Assembly: GCA_018064575.1 (NCBI GenBank)
Contig: JAGHUZ010000122.1
Location: 1 to 5,222 of the forward strand
From: Candidatus Minthomonas equi
Lineage (GTDB): Bacteria; Bacteroidota; Bacteroidia; Bacteroidales; UBA932
Direction of reading: 5' to 3'
Length of the DNA: 5,222 nucleotides
Shown: positions 1-4,957 of the stretch, one piece after another
Position numbering within the stretch: the stretch's first letter is position 1
How the letters are laid out: each line of letters starts with the position of its first letter
Translations under genes and position numbers: made by a program
Notes under the pieces: model-generated
Database searches by the model: none
What the model was told of the DNA's origin: nothing
What the model saw: only the letters and a program-made list of their open reading frames with translations

Positions 1-47
1 GATGTGGAAAACGTTATGGAAGGGTAAGCTTGTCTATTAAAAGCCAG

Positions 48-386
48 TTATTTGGTCGTATCCTGAGCGGCATCCTGAACGGCTTCAGGAAGAGAGGGAA
101 ATTCCGGAGCGCTTTGTTCCGGTGCACTCTGCTCGATGGGTACGATTTCGTTAGCAGTCTTTTTAGTAGAAATGAATGCTGTCGCCAATATGCTGAGAAT
201 CAATATGATAATAGCCAATGTCCAAGTAGCTTTTTCCAGAAAGTCGGCAGTTTGACGGACTCCGAATGCTTGGTTACCGGCTGAGAAATTGGCAGCAAGT
301 CCGCCTCCTTTGGAGTTCTGAAGCAGTACGACTATCGTAAGGAGGACGCTGGCGATTATTATCAGAATAGTGATGGCTGTGTACAT
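48..386 (-). CDS. secG: SecG, preprotein translocase subunit
   Basis: SecG is the small accessory subunit of the SecYEG channel in the inner membrane and assists SecA-driven protein export. The 112-residue product has the expected layout: a first membrane helix at about residues 3-22, the conserved loop QNSKGGGL at 23-30 followed by a Gly/Ala/Phe-rich stretch, and a second helix at about 54-72. The remaining 40 residues form a Pro/Glu/Ala/Gln-rich tail that core SecG does not need; such extensions are common in Bacteroidota. The tail holds a tandem QSAPE repeat (residues 86-90 and 91-95) whose two DNA copies differ at synonymous positions. The ATG at 386 is the only sensible start because the first helix begins immediately. 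It lies 16 bp downstream of the TPR-like gene, so it is probably the fourth gene of that operon. No clear terminator is visible in the 47 bases after the stop. Confidence 0.95.
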   Translation of the reverse strand: MYTAITILIIIASVLLTIVVLLQNSKGGGLAANFSAGNQAFGVRQTADFLEKATWTLAIIILILSILATAFISTKKTANEIVPIEQSAPEQSAPEFPSLPEAVQDAAQDTTK

Positions 387-402
387 AATCTAATGTTATT
401 CT

Positions 403-960
403 TTATAAATATTTTTTCTGCTCTCGTATAAGGGCTGCAAAGTAAGTACTTTTTTCCGGATAAAGCAAAATTAGTTTTTCATATATATCTACGGCCATCT
501 GATGCAGTTCCTGCTCTCCATAGATTCTGGCAAGTGTCTCAGTATAAAATATCTCGTCAGATACTTTAGGCAGAGAGTCATCGGATATGGTGACAGCCTG
601 CTCGGGAGGAAGTGCCTGCTCGGGAGAAGTGTATTCTTCTTCTATGGATTTGAGGTCCTCCTGTGAAAACCAGTCTCCGCCGATTACTCTTACGGCCTGC
701 TTGTCCCTGATGATATTTTCCGTCTCCGACTCAAACCCTGACTGTATTCCGTTTTCAGAATCGGCCTTCAGTCCCTGATGGGCAAGCTGCTCTCTGGAAG
801 GAACATAGATGCCGGCTCTCTTCATTCCAAGTTTCCGATATTCTTCCCCCATCGCTGAAGTACGAAGGTACAGTTCTATCCGGGCCAGAGCGAACCAAGG
901 ATATTTGGAAATCAGGGATTCCAGTTGAGTGACTGACAGTGCTGCTAATTTGTTCGTCAT
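403..960 (-). CDS. TPR-like protein of the lptE-secG operon
   Basis: This 185-residue protein has no signal peptide or membrane segment, so it is probably cytoplasmic. It has three parts. The N-terminal helical region carries a YPWFALAR motif (residues 20-27). The middle is a low-complexity acidic linker (about 70-133) containing a repeated PEQA unit. The C-terminal 52 residues form a helical pair resembling a tetratricopeptide repeat, with the signature ETLARIY...AVDIYEKLILLYPEKS. I recall similar short proteins between lptE and secG in Bacteroidales, usually annotated only as hypothetical or TPR proteins, and I know of no demonstrated function. A protein-binding role is inferred from the TPR-like end. 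The ATG at 960 lies 36 bp after lptE and has no Shine-Dalgarno sequence, as is usual in this phylum. The stop lies 16 bp before secG, which supports co-transcription. Confidence 0.85.
   Translation of the reverse strand: MTNKLAALSVTQLESLISKYPWFALARIELYLRTSAMGEEYRKLGMKRAGIYVPSREQLAHQGLKADSENGIQSGFESETENIIRDKQAVRVIGGDWFSQEDLKSIEEEYTSPEQALPPEQAVTISDDSLPKVSDEIFYTETLARIYGEQELHQMAVDIYEKLILLYPEKSTYFAALIREQKKYL
596..626. repeat. 13-bp direct repeat, 18-bp period, in TPR-like gene
   Basis: GCCTGCTCGGGAG occurs at 596-608 and again, identically, at 614-626. Read on the minus strand, the two copies encode the PEQA units at residues 113-116 and 119-122 of the TPR-like protein. The period is a multiple of three, so gain or loss of one unit would keep the reading frame. 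The repeat lies in the flexible linker, where length variation is likely to be tolerated. Confidence 0.85.
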
Positions 961-996
961 AACACAAATGTTTTTCTGAGAATTAAAATTCCTTCC

Positions 997-1503
997 CTAC
1001 CAATTGGCTACTGTTGCATTGAAAATGTCATCCACCAGAATTTCTATTATCTCATCACAGAGTCCTTCCTCCACGGAGTCCAGAGATTGATTGGAATCAT
1101 AGTCCGCGTATGCGGAAAGACTCTTCTCAAAATCGTCTTCCGGATGCAGTCTGTTCGTGAATGTTATTTTGATGGTAATGGTAAGCCTGTTTTGTGCCGC
1201 CACTTCTTCAGCGGTCACAGCCATAGGATTGGTGACATAGGAAACGATTTCACCGCTGACATTCAGGTCTCCGACCTCTGGAGCTATCTCAAGCTTGGTG
1301 AGCTTGCGATATTTGTCTATCAATGCCTCCGAAAGGTTGTTCGCCAGTGAAGGGTTCACTCTCAAAGCCTTGTTCTGAAAATATTCGACTGCTATGGACT
1401 TCACATCGGCCTGAATGGATGTTCCCGAAAAGGAATAAATGCCGCATCCGTGCAAAATGCACAGCAGTAAAACCAGAAAGAATATTTTTGAATTACCAGT
1501 CAT
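997..1503 (-). CDS. lptE: LptE family LPS-assembly lipoprotein
   Basis: LptE is the outer-membrane lipoprotein that plugs and assembles the LptD barrel, which inserts lipopolysaccharide into the outer leaflet. The 168-residue product begins with a lipoprotein signal peptide: a basic residue at K6, a hydrophobic core at about 7-17 and lipobox LHGC with the lipidated cysteine at residue 20. The mature part starts CGIYSFSG and continues with strand-helix-strand segments typical of the compact LptE fold, including the LTITIKITFTN strand and an amphipathic C-terminal helix. No acidic residues follow the cysteine, so the Bacteroidota surface-export signal is absent, consistent with a periplasm-facing protein. 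The ATG overlaps the stop codon of the upstream regulator by four bases (ATGA), which suggests translational coupling. The assignment rests on lipobox, size, sequence pattern and the lptE-secG neighbourhood. Confidence 0.88.
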   Translation of the reverse strand: MTGNSKIFFLVLLLCILHGCGIYSFSGTSIQADVKSIAVEYFQNKALRVNPSLANNLSEALIDKYRKLTKLEIAPEVGDLNVSGEIVSYVTNPMAVTAEEVAAQNRLTITIKITFTNRLHPEDDFEKSLSAYADYDSNQSLDSVEEGLCDEIIEILVDDIFNATVANW

Positions 1504-2687
1504 TCCAGTCCGAGTTCTTTTATTTTTCTGTATAGGGTTCTTTCGGAAAAACCCAGTTCCGCAGCGGTGGGTTTCCTTTTCCCATTATGTTTTATCAAAG
1601 CATTCCTTATCATTTCGGCCTCCATATCGGAAATGGATTTCGTACCGGTGACTGCATTGATATCAGTAATGGGCTCCGTATATTCATCTTCGGGAAGGAT
1701 ATCGGCGTCCGACGGAATCCTGTGCTGAACAGGAGCCAGCCTTTTGGGCTTTTGCTCCTCTGAAGAGATTTCATCCAGGCGGGCCTTCAGTGAATCCACC
1801 TCTCTGCTGAGTTTCATAATCATCTGAAGTAAAGTAGCCGTATCGGGGCCCATCTCGGGAGTATCGGAACGTAATCCGGAATGTGGAACCGGGAGATACG
1901 TCCCTTCATTGTAAGGGATGTATTTCTGAAGGGCTTCGACCGTAATGGAACGGACATCCTCCATTACGGAGATTTGTTCGGCCACGTTCTTCAATTGTCT
2001 GATATTTCCGGGCCACGGGTAACTTTCTATCAGCACTCTCGCTTCGGAAGTGAGAGCCACGGCAGGCATTTTATATTTATCGGCGCAGTCCAATGAAAAT
2101 TTCCGGAACAACATATAAATGTCGCCTTTTCTGTCTCTGAGTGGAGGAACAGAAATCGGAACCGTATTGAGACGGTAATAGAGATCCATCCGGAAACGTC
2201 CCGTCTGAATGGCCTGTTCGAAATCCACATTTGAAGCCGCTATGACACGCACATTGGTCTTCTGTATCTTGGAGGACCCGACCCTGATGAATTCTCCTGT
2301 CTCAAGTACACGCAGAAGCCTGACCTGTGTCGGGAGAGGAAGGTCTCCGACTTCATCCAGAAATATGGTACCTCCGTCAGCTTCTTCAAAATATCCTTTT
2401 CTTGATTCAGTCGCACCGTTATAAGCTCCTTTTTCGTGTCCGAAAAGTTCTGACTCTATGGTTCCTTCCGGAATGGCACCACAGTTTATAGCCACGTATC
2501 GTGAGTGCTTTCTGGCACTGTTTTCGTGAATTATTCTCGGAATGGCTTCCTTCCCCACTCCGCTTTCTCCCCTGATGAGAACCGATAAATCCGTACCCGC
2601 GACCCTGAGAGCAGTCTCGATGGCATAATTCAATGCAGAATCGTTACCGATTATTCCGAACCTATTTTTTATCGCAGATAAATCCAT
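1500..2687 (-). CDS. Sigma-54-type AAA+ transcriptional activator with Fis-like HTH
   Basis: This is a 395-residue bacterial enhancer-binding protein, the class that uses ATP hydrolysis to remodel sigma-54 RNA polymerase into an open complex. It lacks an N-terminal receiver or sensor domain; the AAA+ module begins almost at once. Visible motifs are Walker A GESGVGKE (residues 40-47), the sigma-54 contact loop written GAYNGA (87-92) instead of the usual GAFTGA, Walker B TIFLDE (107-112), an arginine region in RMDLYYRL and the sensor II motif PWPGNIRQLKN. A variable linker follows, and then a C-terminal Fis-type helix-turn-helix (about 350-395, TAAELGFSERTLYRKIKELG). The start at 2687 is preferred over an in-frame ATG at 2759. 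MDLSAIKNRFGIIG is where I recall homologues beginning, the upstream 24 residues look non-coding and cross an inverted repeat, and a promoter box sits four bases before 2687. It heads the operon and overlaps lptE by four bases. With no sensor domain, activity may be set by expression level or a partner protein. Confidence 0.9.
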   Translation of the reverse strand: MDLSAIKNRFGIIGNDSALNYAIETALRVAGTDLSVLIRGESGVGKEAIPRIIHENSARKHSRYVAINCGAIPEGTIESELFGHEKGAYNGATESRKGYFEEADGGTIFLDEVGDLPLPTQVRLLRVLETGEFIRVGSSKIQKTNVRVIAASNVDFEQAIQTGRFRMDLYYRLNTVPISVPPLRDRKGDIYMLFRKFSLDCADKYKMPAVALTSEARVLIESYPWPGNIRQLKNVAEQISVMEDVRSITVEALQKYIPYNEGTYLPVPHSGLRSDTPEMGPDTATLLQMIMKLSREVDSLKARLDEISSEEQKPKRLAPVQHRIPSDADILPEDEYTEPITDINAVTGTKSISDMEAEMIRNALIKHNGKRKPTAAELGFSERTLYRKIKELGLE

Positions 2688-2691
2688 GAAG

Positions 2692-2699
2692 CAAAGGTA
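2692..2699 (-). promoter_or_regulatory. -7 box of the regulator-lptE-secG operon promoter
   Basis: Read on the minus strand, TACCTTTG matches the Bacteroidota primary-sigma -7 consensus TAnnTTTG exactly. It ends four bases before the regulator's ATG, so transcription would start at or within a base or two of the start codon. No convincing -33 TTG is visible at the usual distance, where part of an inverted repeat lies instead. That could mean a weak or activator-dependent promoter. The call rests on motif match and position. Confidence 0.6.
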
Positions 2700-2718
2700 T
2701 AAACTTTTTTCATTTCCC

Positions 2719-2739
2719 CTGCGCTGCCCGACAGCGCAG
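2719..2739. repeat. Perfect 8-bp inverted repeat in divergent promoter region
   Basis: CTGCGCTG (2719-2726) and CAGCGCAG (2732-2739) are exact reverse complements separated by CCCGA. The repeat is GC-rich within an AT-rich intergenic region. It lies about 32-52 bases upstream of the regulator's start codon, over the place where the -33 element would be. No run of T follows on either strand, so it is not a typical intrinsic terminator. It may be a protein-binding site, for example for the Fis-type HTH of the adjacent regulator; that role is inferred from position. Confidence 0.6.
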
Positions 2740-2796
2740 TATTTCAAAAAAGGAATCATTTTGTTTCCTTCAATATGAGATTGTTATTTTTTTTAC

Positions 2797-2804
2797 TATT
2801 TTTG
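2797..2804 (+). promoter_or_regulatory. -7 box for the OmpA-like lipoprotein gene
   Basis: TATTTTTG is an exact match to TAnnTTTG. It ends 36 bases before the ATG at 2841, leaving an untranslated leader of roughly 30 bases. That leader (about 2811-2840) is strongly A-rich and has no Shine-Dalgarno sequence, the arrangement associated with efficient translation in Bacteroidota. A TTG at 2781-2783 is closer to the -7 box than usual, so the -33 element is uncertain. Confidence 0.65.
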
Positions 2805-2840
2805 CATTTTAGAAAAACCATAATAAAAGCAATAAAAACT

Positions 2841-4499
2841 ATGAACAAATCAATTTCTACTCTCCTTTCCGTACTGTTTGCAGCATTTCTGGCAGTATCC
2901 TGCAGTAATGCCAACAAGATGATCAAGGATGCTGACAAGGTATCTGTAACTTCTGACCCTCAGGTTCTTGAATGCGTAGCCGGTAAAATTACCGCTAACG
3001 TTTCAGTAACATTCCCCGAAGGATACTTCCACCCCAAAGCCTGTCTCAGCGACACCCCCGTTCTCGTATATCAGGGCGGAGAAGCCGCTCTTGAACCCGT
3101 TATGCTTCAGGGTGAAAAAGTGACCAATAACTACATCACTGTTCCCAAGGCCGGTACTACCATTACCAAATCCTTCACCTTCGACTATGTTCCTGGAATG
3201 GAAAAGGCTGAACTTCAGGGCCGTTTTGCTCTCATCTACAATGGTAAGACCATTAATTTCAATGCGCCTTACAAGGTAGCTGACGGAACCAACACCACCT
3301 ACATGCTCGTTAAAAAGTGCGGTACTCTGGCTTACGCTCCCGATAACTATCAGACCGTTATTGCAGAATCCAGCGAAGCTCAGGTTCTGTATCAGATTAA
3401 CAGCGCAGTAGTTCGCCCCAAACAGCTCAAGGCTGAACAAATCAAAGCTTTCCAGCAGTTCCTCAAAGACGTGAAGGCTGATGAACGCCGTTCCATCAAC
3501 AATACTGAAATCATCGCCTACGCCTCACCTGATGGAAAAGAAGATTTCAACAACAACCTTTCAGACAAACGTAAGGAATCCGCTACCAAGGCTTTCAACA
3601 AGAGCATCAACACCAAGGACGTAAACGTTGACGCCAATGTCATCGCCACCAGCATCGGTGAAGACTGGGAAGGCTTCAAGGAACTCGTAAAGGCTTCCAA
3701 CATCGAAGACAAGGACCTTATCCTCCGCGTTCTCGAAATGTACAGCGACCCCAATGTCAGAGAGAGAGAAATTCGTAATATGTCTCAGGTATTCACCATC
3801 CTCAAAGGCGACATCCTTCCCGCTCTGCGTCGTGCCCGTTTCATCGCCAACGTTGATTTCCAGAACTACACCGACAAAGAAATCCTCGCCGGCCTCGATG
3901 TTGAAAAATACGATGAAGACACATTCCTCCACATCGCTACCCTTGCAGACGACAACGCCAAGAAGGTTGAAGTTTACAAAAAGGCCATCGACAAGTTCAA
4001 CAGTGACCGCGCCAAGGTTAACCTCGCTGTTACTTACGTAGCCATGGACAAGATTGACCAGGCCAAATCCGCCCTCAAGAATTGTGTAAAGGACGCTTAC
4101 TACTATAACACCGTAGGAGTTATCGCTCTCCGCGCAGGTCAGTATAAAGAAGCTGCCGATGCTTTCGCAAAATCGAACATCAAGGAAGCTTCCTATAACA
4201 AGGGTGTTCTCGCCATTCTCGATGGTAATTACGCTTCAGCCGCCAAACTTCTTGCAGGCGAAGGCTGCTTCAACGAAGCTCTTGCCAACATCCTCGTTAA
4301 CGACCTCAAGAAAGCCTCTAAGGTTATCGACGGCGCCACTTGCTGCAAGAAATGCGGCTGCACCAATTACCTCAAAGCCATCATCGCCGCCCGTCAGGGT
4401 AAGGTCAATGAAGCCAAGGCTGCTCTTGCAGAAGCTACAAAGGATGAAAAACTCGCCAAGAGAGCTGCTACCGACATCGAATTTGCCAAGATTAACTAA
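2841..4499 (+). CDS. OmpA-like lipoprotein with C-terminal TPR-like repeats
   Basis: The 552-residue product begins with a lipoprotein signal peptide ending LAVSC (Cys21). Residues after the cysteine (SNANK) lack the acidic surface-export signal, so it probably faces the periplasm. Residues about 30-170 look like a beta-rich domain. The centre (about 181-255) resembles an OmpA C-terminal domain: LYQINSAVVRP (183-193), then AYASPDG (226-232) and NNNLSDKR (237-244). The last fits the N..LS..R peptidoglycan-binding pattern and keeps its arginine (R244), while the aspartate found in classical OmpA loops appears to be replaced by Ser229. From about 380 to the end are helical TPR-like repeats, with a cysteine cluster at C501, C502, C505 and C507. 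ATG 2841 is chosen over 2775 because it starts the signal peptide and follows an A-rich leader. C-ending codons are strongly favoured, unlike in the neighbouring operon, suggesting high expression. I infer a structural or scaffolding role linking outer membrane and peptidoglycan; I do not recognise a named gene. Confidence 0.85.
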   Translation: MNKSISTLLSVLFAAFLAVSCSNANKMIKDADKVSVTSDPQVLECVAGKITANVSVTFPEGYFHPKACLSDTPVLVYQGGEAALEPVMLQGEKVTNNYITVPKAGTTITKSFTFDYVPGMEKAELQGRFALIYNGKTINFNAPYKVADGTNTTYMLVKKCGTLAYAPDNYQTVIAESSEAQVLYQINSAVVRPKQLKAEQIKAFQQFLKDVKADERRSINNTEIIAYASPDGKEDFNNNLSDKRKESATKAFNKSINTKDVNVDANVIATSIGEDWEGFKELVKASNIEDKDLILRVLEMYSDPNVREREIRNMSQVFTILKGDILPALRRARFIANVDFQNYTDKEILAGLDVEKYDEDTFLHIATLADDNAKKVEVYKKAIDKFNSDRAKVNLAVTYVAMDKIDQAKSALKNCVKDAYYYNTVGVIALRAGQYKEAADAFAKSNIKEASYNKGVLAILDGNYASAAKLLAGEGCFNEALANILVNDLKKASKVIDGATCCKKCGCTNYLKAIIAARQGKVNEAKAALAEATKDEKLAKRAATDIEFAKIN

Positions 4500-4514
4500 T
4501 CTTGCAGACATACT

Positions 4515-4551
4515 AAAAAACAGGTCAATCGAATGGTTGACCTGTTTTTTT
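4515..4551. terminator. Bidirectional intrinsic terminator
   Basis: CAGGTCAA (4521-4528) pairs perfectly with TTGACCTG (4537-4544) around an 8-base loop. The stem is flanked by A6 (4515-4520) and T7 (4545-4551), which extend the pairing to 14 bp. The hairpin begins 15 bases after the stop of the OmpA-like lipoprotein gene. Because both the A-run and the T-run are present, it should work on both strands, serving the lipoprotein gene on plus and the tRNA-Ser transcript on minus. Confidence 0.92.
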
Positions 4552-4622
4552 CTTGCCTGACCTTTGCCACCCTGCCGATGAGAAATGGAACCTCCGACTT
4601 CGAAGAACGTAGGATGTTATCT

Positions 4623-4713
4623 TGGCGGAGAGAGGGGGATTCGAACCCCCGGAACGCACAAGACGTTCAACAGTTTTCGAGACTGCCCCGTTCGACCACT
4701 CCGGCATCTCTCC
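4623..4713 (-). tRNA. tRNA-Ser (anticodon CGA)
   Basis: This 91-base gene folds as a class II tRNA with an encoded CCA end. Read on the minus strand, the acceptor arms are GGAGAGA (4713-4707) and TCTCTCC, followed by discriminator G (4626) and CCA (4625-4623). The D-arm carries GGTCGAACGG. The anticodon stem is GCAGT/ACTGT around loop CTCGAAA (4681-4675), which gives anticodon CGA at 4679-4677 and reads serine codon UCG. A long variable arm with a GAACG/CGTTC stem marks it as a serine tRNA. The T-arm is GGGGG TTCGAAT CCCCC. It has its own promoter just upstream and converges on the terminator at 4515-4551. Confidence 0.97.
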
Positions 4714-4722
4714 TTTGCGGTG

Positions 4723-4751
4723 CAAAGATAAAAACTTCTTACGAAGTTCAA
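4723..4751 (-). promoter_or_regulatory. Promoter of tRNA-Ser(CGA)
   Basis: On the minus strand a TTG at 4751-4749 (-33 element) and TATCTTTG at 4730-4723 (-7 element, exact TAnnTTTG) are separated by 18 bases. This is the best-formed promoter in the window. The -7 box ends nine bases before the mature tRNA 5' end, so the leader removed by RNase P would be only a few bases. The spacer contains the inverted repeat AACTTC-TTAC-GAAGTT (4733-4748). Confidence 0.8.
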
Positions 4752-4840
4752 TGAAGAAAAGAATGCGTCTACACGGAGTTACTGGTTTGAATAGACGATA
4801 TGCCGTCAAGAATCACTTTAACGCCCCAAAGGAAATCTGC

Positions 4841-4854
4841 TTCATACGTATGAA
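4841..4854. repeat. 14-bp perfect palindrome in intergenic region
   Basis: TTCATACGTATGAA is its own reverse complement, with no spacer. It lies in the non-coding stretch between the tRNA promoter and the next gene (about 4752-4939), roughly 86 bases upstream of that gene's -7 box. The rest of this stretch shows only short imperfect inverted repeats, such as AATCC/GGATT at 4877-4895, and no convincing gene on either strand. A dimeric regulator could bind here, but this is inferred from symmetry alone. Confidence 0.5.
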
Positions 4855-4939
4855 CGGATGCTTTTGACATACTGAGAATCCGTAAAAACAGGATTTAATG
4901 AGAGAGATGGCATATTCTCTATGGTTGTAAAATAATCGC

Positions 4940-4947
4940 TACCTTTG
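4940..4947 (+). promoter_or_regulatory. -7 box for the frameshifted lipoprotein gene
   Basis: TACCTTTG matches TAnnTTTG exactly and ends ten bases before the ATG at 4958, which implies a leader of only a few bases. No TTG lies at the usual -33 distance; the nearest (4925-4927) is too close. The box supports 4958 as the true start of the following gene. Confidence 0.6.
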
Positions 4948-4957
4948 TGGGCGTATT

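Noticed and set aside
1..27. Plus-strand frame DVENVMEG ending at TAA 25-27, possibly the tail of a gene converging on secG.
   Set aside because: Eight codons are too few to distinguish a gene end from chance, and no shared terminator is visible between 28 and 47.
2688..2759. Longer N-terminus for the sigma-54-type regulator starting at ATG 2759, with AAGGA upstream.
   Set aside because: The extra 24 residues do not resemble the family, cross the inverted repeat and the promoter box, and Shine-Dalgarno-like sequences carry little weight in this phylum.
2775..2840. Longer N-terminus for the OmpA-like lipoprotein starting at ATG 2775.
   Set aside because: It would run through the -7 box and the A-rich leader and would place a second hydrophobic segment before a complete lipoprotein signal peptide that starts at 2841.
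3003..3440. Long minus-strand open frames opposite the OmpA-like gene (also 3518-3754, 3561-3932 and 4236-4511).
   Set aside because: They mirror the strongly biased codons of the plus-strand gene, have no promoter or family resemblance, and overlap one another.
4525..4809. Minus-strand 94-codon open frame containing MPEWSNGAVSKTVERLVRSG.
   Set aside because: It is the tRNA-Ser gene read as protein. Peptides of this form are a well-known annotation artefact of serine tRNA genes; the plus-strand frames at 4533-4867 are artefacts of the same kind.
4903..4930. TGGCAT followed by TTG, considered as a sigma-54 (-24/-12) promoter.
   Set aside because: The spacing and the -12 sequence do not fit TGGCAC-N5-TTGC, and a clear primary-sigma -7 box lies just downstream. 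No convincing sigma-54 promoter was noticed elsewhere in the window.
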